Source: Pseudomonadota bacterium (lineage in GTDB: Bacteria; Pseudomonadota; Gammaproteobacteria; Xanthomonadales; Xanthomonadaceae). Taken from it: 64,000 nt of DNA. Where the stretch lies: assembly GCA_018242485.1 (NCBI GenBank), contig JAFEBV010000008.1:25963-89962 (forward strand), read 5' to 3'. The notes under the pieces were generated by a model. That model had not been told where the DNA came from, ran no database searches, and saw nothing but the letters and a program-made list of their open reading frames with translations. Position numbers and translations under genes: made by a program. Shown here in pieces: positions 24,254 through 33,620 of this stretch; the stretch's first letter is position 1, and each line of letters begins with the position of its first letter.

Positions 24254-24461
24254 CAGCCTTCTTGGCGATTGCTGATCGCTGCTTTGCGGTCAGCTTCGCG
24301 GCTCTGGCCGCGCCGCCCTTGAGTCCACCCTTCCGGCCAAGGGCGACTGCGGCGGGGTCCTTGCCGTCGTCTGGCTTCTTGTCCTCGACATCGCCCGTGG
24401 CAATGTCCACGATGAGCTTGGCGAGCATGTTGGTGTCGCGCGGGCGCTTGGGCTTGGTCAT
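24216..24461 (-). CDS. small basic KGG-repeat protein of element 2
   Basis: 81 residues. It opens MTKPKRPRDTNMLAKLIVDIATG, followed by an acidic linker and LGRKGGLKGGAARAAKLTAKQRSAIAKKAASSRW, a histone-H1-like or KGG-type basic tail ending at the RW that is usual for such small proteins. It may bind nucleic acid. The gene overlaps the 3' end of the XRE-ImmA gene on the opposite strand and lies just inside the right inverted repeat. Proteins of this form recur in mobile DNA of proteobacteria, from memory. The function is not known. Confidence 0.68.
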   Translation of the reverse strand: MTKPKRPRDTNMLAKLIVDIATGDVEDKKPDDGKDPAAVALGRKGGLKGGAARAAKLTAKQRSAIAKKAASSRWTKDRSSS

Positions 24462-24526
24462 CCCCCGAGTCTAACGGCGCGTCCCTGACCGCTCAAGCAT
24501 GGGCGGATTCAAACTAGACCACTACC

Positions 24527-24534
24527 GGATTCCG
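24527..24534. repeat. target-site duplication GGATTCCG, copy 3
   Basis: Eight bases directly outside the right inverted repeat of element 2. Removing both elements and two copies restores a continuous sequence from the unknown gene ending at 18028 to the rpsO leader. Confidence 0.85.
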
Positions 24535-24541
24535 CAGGCGC

Positions 24542-24571
24542 TTGCCGCGCGAGGCGTTCGCGCGCTAGAAT
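24542..24571 (+). promoter_or_regulatory. candidate sigma-70 promoter of rpsO
   Basis: TTGCCG (24542-24547) and TAGAAT (24566-24571) are separated by 18 bases, 160 bases upstream of the rpsO start. It begins 15 bases outside the right end of the cargo element, so the insertion just spared it. Confidence 0.5.
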
Positions 24572-24731
24572 GAGCGGCTTTCGGAATAGCGCAGCGCAAG
24601 CCTGAGGCGCCGTTCCCGAGGCATCCAGCGTCGTTCCATTTCATGGGATTTCAAGTCCCGCCCACGGCGGATCGCGCGGTGTGTCGCACGACATTCCTGC
24701 GGGTTTCGCATCACGCAAAGGCAATCCACAG

Positions 24732-24992
24732 ATGTCCATCGACACCGGCAAGATCGTTTCCGAATACCAGCGCGCGCCCGGCGACACCGGCTCGCCCGAA
24801 GTGCAGGTCGCCCTGCTCAGCGCCCGCATCGAGCACCTCACCGGCCACTTCAAGTCGCACAAGAACGACCACCACTCGCGGCGCGGCCTGCTGATGATGG
24901 TCAATCAGCGGCGCGGCCTGCTCGACTACCTGCACCGCAAGGACGCCGAGCGCTACAAGACCTTGATCGGTCGCCTCGGCATCCGCAAGTAA
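24732..24992 (+). CDS. rpsO: 30S ribosomal protein S15
   Basis: 86 residues, matching S15 in length and sequence ([27 protein letters not shown], then [21 protein letters not shown], then GRLGIRK). It binds the central domain of 16S rRNA early in 30S assembly. The order rpsO-pnp is the usual one. The leader from the promoter at 24542 is about 150 bases and could hold the autoregulatory structure known in other bacteria, but I could not verify a pseudoknot by eye. truB, which usually lies upstream, is not there; the upstream space is occupied by the two mobile elements and an unknown gene. Confidence 0.97.
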   Translation: MSIDTGKIVSEYQRAPGDTGSPEVQVALLSARIEHLTGHFKSHKNDHHSRRGLLMMVNQRRGLLDYLHRKDAERYKTLIGRLGIRK

Positions 24993-25004
24993 CGGCAGCA
25001 CACG

Positions 25005-25030
25005 AACGCCTCCTTCGCGGAGGCGTTTTT
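25005..25030 (+). terminator. intrinsic terminator after rpsO
   Basis: A 9-bp stem AACGCCTCC/GGAGGCGTT with a 5-base loop TTCGC, followed by a short T run. It lies 12 bases after the rpsO stop, so some transcripts should end before pnp. Confidence 0.85.
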
Positions 25031-25216
25031 GTTTGCTTTCCGGCGGGTGCGATTGGCCGGGCGCGACCGTCGCCATCGACGCTGCGCATACGGCGCGACA
25101 TCCAGATGCAGGCTGCGATCCGAATCGACGCCGCTTGCACACCGCCTCCATCGATTCGAAACCCGACAGGCGTGGCCAATGGTGGCCGCGCATCCAGACC
25201 GACAGGACAGATAACC

Positions 25217-27322
<2,106 letters not shown>

Positions 27323-27349
27323 GCACCGCCGCGTCATCTTTGCTTCAAG

Positions 27350-27376
27350 AAAAAGCGGGCCTCGTGCCCGCTTTTT
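27350..27376 (+). terminator. intrinsic terminator after pnp
   Basis: Perfect 11-bp stem AAAAAGCGGGC/GCCCGCTTTTT with a 5-base loop CTCGT, ending in the T run. It starts 27 bases past the pnp stop. Confidence 0.93.
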
Positions 27377-27432
27377 CGTGTCCGCTCCAATCGGCGACAA
27401 TGGCGGATTCAACGGTCGTGAGGAGTGATCGC

Positions 27433-28119
27433 ATGGAACTGCAAGGCAAGCGCATCGCCGTGACCGGCGCATTCGGCGCACTCGGCGCGGCCGTGGCGCA
27501 GACCTTGATCCAAACCGGCGCGAGCGTCGTTGGCATCGACCGTGCGCAGGCACCGAAGGACTGCAACGGCGCGCTGTGCATCGGTGGAGTCGATCTGGCC
27601 GATGCGCAGGCCGCCAAGGCCGCCATCGACGAGGCCGCGCGCGAACTCGGCGGGCTGGATGGTCTGGTCAACATCGCCGGCACCTTCCGCTGGGAAACCC
27701 TCGCGCAAGGCAGCGTGGAAACCTGGGATCTGCTGTATCGGATCAATCTGCGCACCGCGGTCGCGGCCAGCCAAGCCGCCATCGCGCATCTGGGCGCTTC
27801 CGGCAACGGACGCATCGTCAACATCGGCGCGGCGGCCGCGGCGAAGGCGGGCGCCGGCATGGGCGCCTATGCGGCATCGAAGGCCGGCGTGGCGCGCCTG
27901 ACCGAAGCGCTGGCCGAGGAGCTGAAGGATCGCGCCATCACCGTCAACGCGGTGCTGCCGAGCATCCTCGACACCGCCGCCAACCGCGCCGACATGCCCA
28001 GCGCCGACTTCACGAGGTGGGTCACCCCATCGCAACTGGCCGGGGTGATCGTGTTCCTGTTGTCCGATCGCGCCAGCGCAATCACCGGCGCATTGCTGCC
28101 GGTGACCGGGCGCGTGTGA
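27433..28119 (+). CDS. short-chain dehydrogenase/reductase
   Basis: 228 residues, classical SDR fold. The nucleotide loop is VTGAFGALGAAVA (TGxxxGxG type), the NAG-like motif is VNIAGTF, and the catalytic pair lies in YAASKAGVARL; the upstream serine is replaced or shifted (NIGAAAAAKAG), so the usual S-Y-K triad is not obvious. IDRAQ after the second strand suggests NAD preference. The substrate is unknown. The ATG at 27433 follows GTGAGGAGTGATCGC. It stands alone between the pnp terminator and the convergent GNAT gene, whose stop lies two bases away. Confidence 0.85.
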   Translation: MELQGKRIAVTGAFGALGAAVAQTLIQTGASVVGIDRAQAPKDCNGALCIGGVDLADAQAAKAAIDEAARELGGLDGLVNIAGTFRWETLAQGSVETWDLLYRINLRTAVAASQAAIAHLGASGNGRIVNIGAAAAAKAGAGMGAYAASKAGVARLTEALAEELKDRAITVNAVLPSILDTAANRADMPSADFTRWVTPSQLAGVIVFLLSDRASAITGALLPVTGRV

Positions 28120-28120
28120 A

Positions 28121-28609
28121 CTACAGCTCCAATATGTAGAACACGTCGCAGCCGTGATGGCCGGTATCGCCCATCGATGCGTCGATGCGCGTGAACCCGA
28201 CGCGCTCGTACAGGCGCATCGCCGCGTCCATGCCGTACAGGGTTTCCAGATAGCAGTGGCGGAAGCCATGCAGGCGCGCCGCATCCAGACAACGTTCCAT
28301 CAGCACGGCACCCGCGCCGCGCCCGCGCAGTGCGGGCAGGAAATACATCTTGCGCAGTTCGCACACATCCTCGTCGCCGCCGGTCAGCGGCGCCACGCCG
28401 CCGCCGCCCATCACCACGCCCGCGTGTTCGACCACGAAGTAGGAGCAACGCGGCGCGGAGTAGGCGCGGTGCATGAAGTCCACTTCCGGGTCGTTGATCG
28501 CAAATCCATCGCCGCTGGCGCCGAACTCGGGCATCACCGAGCGGATGATGGACGCCACCGTGGCATCGTCTTCGTAGTGGATCGGGCGGATGGTGAAGGG
28601 ATCGGTCAT
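28121..28609 (-). CDS. GNAT-family acetyltransferase
   Basis: 162 residues. The acetyl-CoA-binding motif A is LRKMYFLPALRGRGAGAVLMERCLDAAR (R-G-x-G-A), followed by HCYLETLYGMDAAMRLYERVGF, the normal motif B. The residue pattern resembles acetyltransferases annotated as amino-acid or small-molecule N-acyltransferases, but the substrate cannot be read from the sequence. It is the last gene of the leucine-catabolism strand, 45 bases downstream of the HMG-CoA lyase gene. It converges on the SDR gene with only one base between the stops. Confidence 0.88.
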   Translation of the reverse strand: MTDPFTIRPIHYEDDATVASIIRSVMPEFGASGDGFAINDPEVDFMHRAYSAPRCSYFVVEHAGVVMGGGGVAPLTGGDEDVCELRKMYFLPALRGRGAGAVLMERCLDAARLHGFRHCYLETLYGMDAAMRLYERVGFTRIDASMGDTGHHGCDVFYILEL

Positions 28610-28654
28610 GTCGTGTGTGTCGTGCAGGATTCTCGCCGTCGCGCTGCGCGCGCA

Positions 28655-29554
28655 TCATCCGCCGGTGCGCGCGCGAGTGACGCGACTGGCGGTGTCCTTG
28701 TGCAACTGCTGCGCCAGCCACGCGCCGGTGTCGATCAGTCGGTCGAGGTCGATGCCGGTGCGCACGCCCAGCCCGTGCAGCATGTACACCACGTCCTCGC
28801 TGGCGACGTTGCCGCTGGCACCTTGCGCGTACGGACAGCCGCCGGTGCCGGACACCGCCGAGTCGATCACGCCCACGCCTTCTTCGAGACAGGCGAGAAT
28901 GTTCGCCAGCGCCTGCCCGTAAGTGTCGTGGAAGTGCACCGCCAGCGCGGCCATCGGCACCTCGCTGGCGACGGCTTTGAGCATCGCGCGCGCCTTGCCG
29001 GGCGTGCCCACGCCGATGGTGTCGCCGAGCGAGATCTCGTGGCAACCCAGATCGTGCAGGCGCTTCGCCACGCGCACCACGTCGGCCAGCGGCACCTCGC
29101 CCTGATACGGGCAGCCGAGCACGGTGGAAACATAGCCGCGCACCGCGACGCCGTCGGCCTTCGCGCGCGCCAGCACCGGCTCGAAGCGGGCGATGGATTC
29201 GTCGATGGAGGCGTTGATGTTGCGGCGGTTGAAGGCTTCCGATGCGGCGGTGAATACCGCGATCTCCATCGCGCCGACCGCCCGTGCACGTTCGTAGCCC
29301 TGTTCGTTCGGCACCAGCACCGGATAACTCACCCCGGGTTTCTTCGCGATGCCGGCGAACACCTCGGCGGCATCGGCCAGTTGCGGCACCCATTTAGGGC
29401 TGACGAAACTGGTGGCTTCGATCGTGCGCAACCCGGTTGCCGAAAGACGGTCGATCAACTCGATCTTGATCGCCACCGGCAACAGCGTCTTCTCGTTCTG
29501 CAAGCCGTCGCGCGCGCCGACTTCGACGACGCGGACGTGAGAAGGCATGGTCAT
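28655..29554 (-). CDS. hydroxymethylglutaryl-CoA lyase
   Basis: 299 residues, TIM barrel of the DRE-metallolyase family. The motif VGARDGLQNEK carries the metal and acid residues, ATSFVSPKWVPQ and SLGDTIGVGTPG follow, and HFHDTYGQALANI supplies the metal histidines. The active cysteine loop is GTGGCPYAQGASGNVASEDVVYML. It splits HMG-CoA into acetyl-CoA and acetoacetate, the last step of leucine catabolism (LiuE/MvaB). Its start overlaps the stop of the lipoprotein gene (ATGA), and the biotin carboxylase subunit lies just upstream. The second ATG two codons in is equally possible. Confidence 0.95.
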   Translation of the reverse strand: MTMPSHVRVVEVGARDGLQNEKTLLPVAIKIELIDRLSATGLRTIEATSFVSPKWVPQLADAAEVFAGIAKKPGVSYPVLVPNEQGYERARAVGAMEIAVFTAASEAFNRRNINASIDESIARFEPVLARAKADGVAVRGYVSTVLGCPYQGEVPLADVVRVAKRLHDLGCHEISLGDTIGVGTPGKARAMLKAVASEVPMAALAVHFHDTYGQALANILACLEEGVGVIDSAVSGTGGCPYAQGASGNVASEDVVYMLHGLGVRTGIDLDRLIDTGAWLAQQLHKDTASRVTRARTGG

Positions 29555-30285
29555 GGTGCGGGCTCTGCCGACGTGGCTTCTGTCGGTGCTGGGCGGAATT
29601 GATAGGTCGGTGCGGCGGCGAAGGCGATGGCGTTGCGGAATTGTTCGGGTGGCAGGGCACCATCGATGCGCACCGAGGTTCGCGTCATATGCCGATGATC
29701 GGCGATTTCGTACACGTGGCGGGTGATCGTGGCAGCGACCGGCATGTTGAGCAATCGGCGCGCGGTGGCATCGGCATCGACCTCGAAGAAGCGCAGTCCG
29801 CCGGCATCAACGCGGTAACGCAGTACCCAGTAATCCTTTGCGCGCGTTTCGTCGGACTGGGCGAGGTTGGATGCCGATGTGATGGTCGATGCCGTTGGCG
29901 ATGCACTGGGCGGCGGCGAAGCGGGCGACGCTGCCATCGCCGCGTCTGTGCCAGTCGTTTCCGGCGGCAGGTCGGCGGTGTCGATCCACGCATAGTCGTT
30001 GCCGGCGTCGTGGCCGATGTGCAAGGCCAGCGGGCCTACGAGGTGCATCCCATCTTCATCGCGGCCGGTGAATACGACGCGGCAGGACGAGTCGATGCGG
30101 ATTTCCGCCGAGCCATTGGCGACTTTCGGCTGTGTCTGCTGCAACCAATGCCCGACAAGGCGCGCATCGCAGGGGGCTTCCGCCAGCGGCGGTTGGGCGA
30201 AGGTGGAGATGTCGCAACCGTCGAGCGTTGCTGCGAGAGCCAGCGCGATGGCGCCAGCGAGGCAAGGGATGACAGGATGCGGCAC
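29551..30285 (-). CDS. putative secreted or lipid-anchored protein in the leucine cluster
   Basis: 244 residues from a GTG at 30285. The N-terminus has a hydrophobic segment ending LALAATLDGC, which resembles a signal peptide but a poor lipobox (Asp at -2). A Pro/Ser/Ala linker (about residues 115-135) separates two halves. The first half has beta-rich pattern (SAEIRIDSSCRVVFTGRDEDGMHLV), the second resembles a small beta domain with RLLNMPVAATITRHVYEIADH. I do not recognise the family. It sits between the carboxylase alpha-subunit gene and the lyase gene with 3-base spacing upstream and an ATGA overlap downstream, so it is translated with them although its function seems unrelated. Confidence 0.72.
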   Translation of the reverse strand: MPHPVIPCLAGAIALALAATLDGCDISTFAQPPLAEAPCDARLVGHWLQQTQPKVANGSAEIRIDSSCRVVFTGRDEDGMHLVGPLALHIGHDAGNDYAWIDTADLPPETTGTDAAMAASPASPPPSASPTASTITSASNLAQSDETRAKDYWVLRYRVDAGGLRFFEVDADATARRLLNMPVAATITRHVYEIADHRHMTRTSVRIDGALPPEQFRNAIAFAAAPTYQFRPAPTEATSAEPAP

Positions 30286-30288
30286 GGC

Positions 30289-32292
30289 TCAGTCTCCGAG
30301 TTCGACCAGCACCGCATCGCCCTCGACGAGGTCGCCGGTGCCGGCCTGGATCGCCGCCACCGTGCCCTTGCGCGGAGCCTTGAGCGAGAGTTCCATCTTC
30401 ATCGCTTCCATCACCAGCAGTTCCTGCCCGGCCTCGACCGCATCGCCGGGCTTGACCTTGATCAGCACGATGCGGCCGGTCATCGGCGCGCTCACGCGGT
30501 TGCCGCCGCCGGTGCCGGCATCGCCGCCGAACTGGAATACCGGCACGCGCTCGAAGCGCAGGCGGCGGCTGCCGTCGTGCAGCAACACCCGCTGCGCATC
30601 GGCGAGCGCGCGCGAGCGCCGTGCTTGCCCGTCGCAGCGCGCCGACAGCATGCCATCGACGCAACGCGCGCTGTCCACACCGACCTCGAAGCCGTCGCCG
30701 CGCACACGGTAACTGCCGGCGTGGCCGCTGGCATGCAACAGGTGACGCTGGCCGCGATGCATGAGGCAGAGCACGCGCTCGCTGGCGTGGCCCAGACGCC
30801 AGCCATCCACCAGCGCCCACGGCGAATGCGGATCGTCGCTGACTGCGGCGGTGGCGCGCGCGGCGTCCTCGTCGTGCAGCAAGGCGGCGGTCGCGGCAAC
30901 GGCGAAGTCGGTGGGCGAGGGCGGCTGCGGGGCGGGAAGCACTTCATCCAGATGGCGATCCAGATAGCCGGTGTCGATGCGGCCTTCGACCACCATCGGG
31001 TGCCGCACCAGCGCTTCGAGGAAGGCCACGTTGGACTTCGGCCCGACCACCTCGCAGGCGGCCAGCGCCTCGCGCAACCGCGCCAGCGCACGCGGGCGGT
31101 CGGTGTCGTGGACGATGAGCTTGGCGATCATCGGATCGTAATAGATGCTCACCACGTCGCCTTCGATCACACCTCCGTCGAGGCGCGTGTGTGCATCGAC
31201 TTGCGGCAGGTGCAGGCGCTCGAGCTTGCCGGAGCCGGGCAGGAAACCGGCCTCCGGATCCTCGGCGTACAGGCGCACTTCGATGGCGTGGCCGTGGTGC
31301 GCGATGTTCTCCTGCGCCAGCGGCAACGGCTCGCCGCTGGCCACGCGCAATTGCCATTCGACCAGATCCAGCCCGGTGACCAGCTCTGTCACCGGATGCT
31401 CGACCTGCAGGCGCGTGTTGATCTCCATGAAATGGAAGTCGCCATCGGCGCCGACGATGAACTCCACCGTGCCGGCGTTGACGTAGTCGATCGCGCGCGC
31501 CGCCGCCACCGCGGCCTGCCCCATCGCGGCGCGGCGTGCCGGCGTGAGGAAGGGCGAGGGCGATTCCTCGATCACCTTCTGGTAGCGCCGTTGCGCCGAA
31601 CATTCGCGTTCGCCGAGGTGGATGGTGTGGCCGTGGCTGTCGGCGAAGACTTGGAACTCGATGTGACGCGGTGTTTCGATGTAGCGCTCCAGCAGCACGC
31701 GGTCGCGGCCGAAGGCATTCTTCGCCTCGCGCTGACAGCTTTCCAATGATGGCAGGAACTCCTCGGCGCTGCGCACGATGCGCATGCCCTTGCCGCCGCC
31801 ACCATGCGCGGCCTTGATCATCAGCGGGAAGCCCACGCGCTGCGCTTGCGCGGCGAGATGGGCCGCATCCTGATCCGCGCCGGTATAACCGGGCACCACC
31901 GGCACCCCGCGCGCGGCCATCAGTTCCTTCGCGCCGGCCTTGGAGCCCATCTTGCGCATCGACGCACCGGAAGGCCCGATGAACACGATGCCGGCGGCCT
32001 GTACCGCATCGGCGAAATCGGCGTTCTCGGAAAGGAATCCGTAGCCCGGATGGATCGCCTGCGCGCCGGATTTTTTCGCCACTTCGATGATCGCATCACC
32101 GCGCAGGTAGGAATCCTGCGGGCGCGGGCCGCCGATGGGATGCGCCGCGTCGGCCAGCCGCACATGCTGCGCGTCGGCGTCGGCCTCGGAGAATACGGCC
32201 ACGGTGCGGATGCCCAAGTGCCGACAGGTGCGAATGACCCGACAGGCGATCTCGCCGCGATTGGCGATCAGGATGCAGTCGAACATCGTCAT
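30289..32292 (-). CDS. biotin-dependent acyl-CoA carboxylase alpha subunit (methylcrotonyl-CoA type)
   Basis: 667 residues. A biotin carboxylase half (FDCILIANRGEIACRVIRTCR; ATP-grasp HGGGGKGMRIV; EMNTRLQ-type site as EINTRLQVEHPVTE) is followed by a linker and a biotinyl domain with the modification site VMEAMKMELSL, so it carboxylates its own biotin using ATP and bicarbonate. The gene context with HMG-CoA lyase and an enoyl-CoA hydratase points to methylcrotonyl-CoA carboxylase (LiuD). No beta (carboxyltransferase) subunit gene is present in the window. The ATG at 32292 overlaps the DUF559 gene stop as ATGA; the second ATG at 32286 is also possible. Confidence 0.93.
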   Translation of the reverse strand: MTMFDCILIANRGEIACRVIRTCRHLGIRTVAVFSEADADAQHVRLADAAHPIGGPRPQDSYLRGDAIIEVAKKSGAQAIHPGYGFLSENADFADAVQAAGIVFIGPSGASMRKMGSKAGAKELMAARGVPVVPGYTGADQDAAHLAAQAQRVGFPLMIKAAHGGGGKGMRIVRSAEEFLPSLESCQREAKNAFGRDRVLLERYIETPRHIEFQVFADSHGHTIHLGERECSAQRRYQKVIEESPSPFLTPARRAAMGQAAVAAARAIDYVNAGTVEFIVGADGDFHFMEINTRLQVEHPVTELVTGLDLVEWQLRVASGEPLPLAQENIAHHGHAIEVRLYAEDPEAGFLPGSGKLERLHLPQVDAHTRLDGGVIEGDVVSIYYDPMIAKLIVHDTDRPRALARLREALAACEVVGPKSNVAFLEALVRHPMVVEGRIDTGYLDRHLDEVLPAPQPPSPTDFAVAATAALLHDEDAARATAAVSDDPHSPWALVDGWRLGHASERVLCLMHRGQRHLLHASGHAGSYRVRGDGFEVGVDSARCVDGMLSARCDGQARRSRALADAQRVLLHDGSRRLRFERVPVFQFGGDAGTGGGNRVSAPMTGRIVLIKVKPGDAVEAGQELLVMEAMKMELSLKAPRKGTVAAIQAGTGDLVEGDAVLVELGD

Positions 32293-32801
32293 ACCCCCTC
32301 CCCAGCAGAATGTTGAGAAGTCACGATGTGTACCGCTAGGACTCCCTCCCCTTCAAGGGGAGGGTTGGGGTGGGGATGGTGTGCAACATCCCCTCGAGCC
32401 AGTGGGGCTCCTTCCCCTTCAATGGAAGGGTTGGAATGGGGATCGTCAAAGCCGACCAGATTCCGCCAGATCACGTCCATCACCTCATCGATGTGACTGA
32501 GCACTTCATGGTTCCAGAACCGCAGGATGCGGAATCCGCCTTTCCGCAAGAACGCATCGCGTACGACGTCAGTCGTTGAGTCGGCATGTTGTCCTCCATC
32601 GACTTCCACCACCAGCATGCGTTCGAGGCAGACGAAATCCAGGATGAAATCGTAGTAGGGATGTTGACGACGAAACTTGCAACCTTCGACCTGTTTCCCG
32701 CGCAGCCGTTGCCAGAGTTTTCGTTCCGCATCGGTGGGCCGATTGCGCAATCGGCGTTGCAGGTGCGGTTTCAGTATCTCTGGGTTGGTTTGTCCACGCA
32801 C
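32289..32801 (-). CDS. DUF559 (Vsr-like) nuclease-fold protein with a repeat-derived tail
   Basis: 170 residues from the GTG at 32801, which has CAGGAG at the right spacing; further in-frame starts upstream lie inside repeat DNA. The core matches DUF559: RPTDAERKLWQRLRGKQVEGCKFRRQHPYYDFILDF, then LVVEVDGGQHAD, then GFRILRFWNHEVL, with the acidic and ExD/QH residues of a Vsr-type endonuclease fold. After about residue 118 the frame translates the dispersed GC-rich repeats as PHSNPSIEGEG and PHPNPPLEGEG, so this tail is probably non-functional. It ends in an ATGA overlap with mccA. Function unknown; a role in repair or in moving the repeats is speculation. Confidence 0.8.
   Translation of the reverse strand: MRGQTNPEILKPHLQRRLRNRPTDAERKLWQRLRGKQVEGCKFRRQHPYYDFILDFVCLERMLVVEVDGGQHADSTTDVVRDAFLRKGGFRILRFWNHEVLSHIDEVMDVIWRNLVGFDDPHSNPSIEGEGAPLARGDVAHHPHPNPPLEGEGVLAVHIVTSQHSAGEGV
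32340..32440. repeat. GC-rich repeat copies inside the DUF559 3' end
   Basis: Two direct copies of CTCCCCTTCAAGGGGAGGG...GGTTGGGGTGGGGA-type module (about 32342-32379 and 32408-32440). They are translated on the minus strand as PxxNPxxEGEG. The unit resembles those at 3254 and 9599. Confidence 0.7.
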
Positions 32802-32817
32802 CGTGCAAACTCCTGAT

Positions 32818-32935
32818 GACACCATCCCCACCCAACCCGTCCGGCCCTTCGGGCGTTCGTCGCCACGCGATCTGCCACCGGCAGATCGCGCAAGACGTGG
32901 CTCCTCACCCCCTTGAAGGGGAGGGCTTCAAGCAC
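32818..32935. repeat. GC-rich repeat copy upstream of the DUF559 gene
   Basis: Starts CACCATCCCCACCCAACCCG and ends CCCCTTGAAGGGGAGGGCTT, so it is the reverse orientation of the copies inside the gene. Between them is CCGGCCCTTCGGGCGTTCGT and an inverted repeat GCGATCTGCC/GGCAGATCGC. The DUF559 gene is therefore bracketed by facing repeats. No gene is seen between here and the cupin gene. Confidence 0.7.
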
Positions 32936-33032
32936 AGCGCATCCATCTGCTGTCTGTAGGTGTCTGAAACCGCCGGATCGGACAAGGTGGAAGCCGCTTC
33001 AAGCAAGACTCACCTATAGCTGTCTGTAGGTG

Positions 33033-33551
33033 CTACTCGCCTTCCCAATAGTCGCGCGCGTCGCCAGGCTTGCCGACGTGGCGGAATGCCCACGGGCTCT
33101 TGCCGTCGCCGCCGGTGTTGTAAATCGACACCGCGAACTTGCCCGAGTCGGGGTACTCGCAGACCTCCGGCGAAACGGCGGTGCTGACTGCGAGGTACTT
33201 CAGATCGGCCTGTCCGGTGTTGACGAGCTGGTGCGCCGTTTCCGGGCCGCCGGTTGGGCAGGCGATGAAATCGCCGGCGCGAACCGGGTGGGTTTCGGCG
33301 CCGATGCGCAACTGTCCCGCGCCTTCGAGGATGAAGAACATTTCCTCGTTGGAATGGTGGCTGTGCAGCGGGAACGCGCGCTTGCCCGGCGGCACGCAGG
33401 TGATGTTGTAACCGAGCTGGCGCGCGCCGATGCGCTCGCCGATGCGGCCCATACGCGCGTCGAAGCGCTCGCCGGCTTCGCCGGACGCCTGGAACGCCGG
33501 CGGGCGCGGTTGCAGTTCGATGTCGGCGATGTTGATGATGGGGTGTTTCAT
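33033..33551 (-). CDS. cupin-domain protein
   Basis: 172 residues with the start at 33551 (MKHPIINIADIEL); an ATG five codons upstream is the alternative. A single conserved-barrel cupin: motif 1 HSHHSNEEMFFILEGAGQLRIG supplies metal-binding His and Glu, and motif 2 lies in GDFIACPTGGPETAHQLVN. The family includes dioxygenases, isomerases and storage or sensor proteins; no substrate can be assigned. It forms a cassette with the VOC protein (upstream, 69 bases) and DUF559 gene between the hydratase and carboxylase genes of leucine catabolism, on the same strand. Confidence 0.85.
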   Translation of the reverse strand: MKHPIINIADIELQPRPPAFQASGEAGERFDARMGRIGERIGARQLGYNITCVPPGKRAFPLHSHHSNEEMFFILEGAGQLRIGAETHPVRAGDFIACPTGGPETAHQLVNTGQADLKYLAVSTAVSPEVCEYPDSGKFAVSIYNTGGDGKSPWAFRHVGKPGDARDYWEGE

Positions 33552-33620
33552 ACGTGGATCGTCCATGTGTGGAGGATTCGGATTCTCACCGCAATGCGCT
33601 CGTCGCACCGACAGCGCAGG

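Larger units (their letters stand above)
21435..24526 (-). mobile_element. IS1-like cargo-bearing element 2 (3092 bp)
   Basis: Ends are a 19-bp inverted repeat with one mismatch: GGTAGTGGTCTAGGTTGAA at 21435-21453, and the complement of GGTAGTGGTCTAGTTTGAA at 24508-24526. The first seven bases and the internal CTA and TTG agree with element 1. GGATTCCG lies directly outside both ends. It encodes a transposase at the left end (minus strand) and, as cargo, a 213-residue protein, an XRE-ImmA/IrrE protein and a KGG-rich basic protein. The transposases of the two elements thus face each other at the junction and their cargos lie outward. Confidence 0.87.

Noticed and set aside
29599..31749. 716-codon open frame on the plus strand
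   Set aside because: It is antisense to the carboxylase alpha-subunit gene and the lipoprotein gene; high GC keeps the opposite frame open and the product is low-complexity Arg/Ala/His with no domain.
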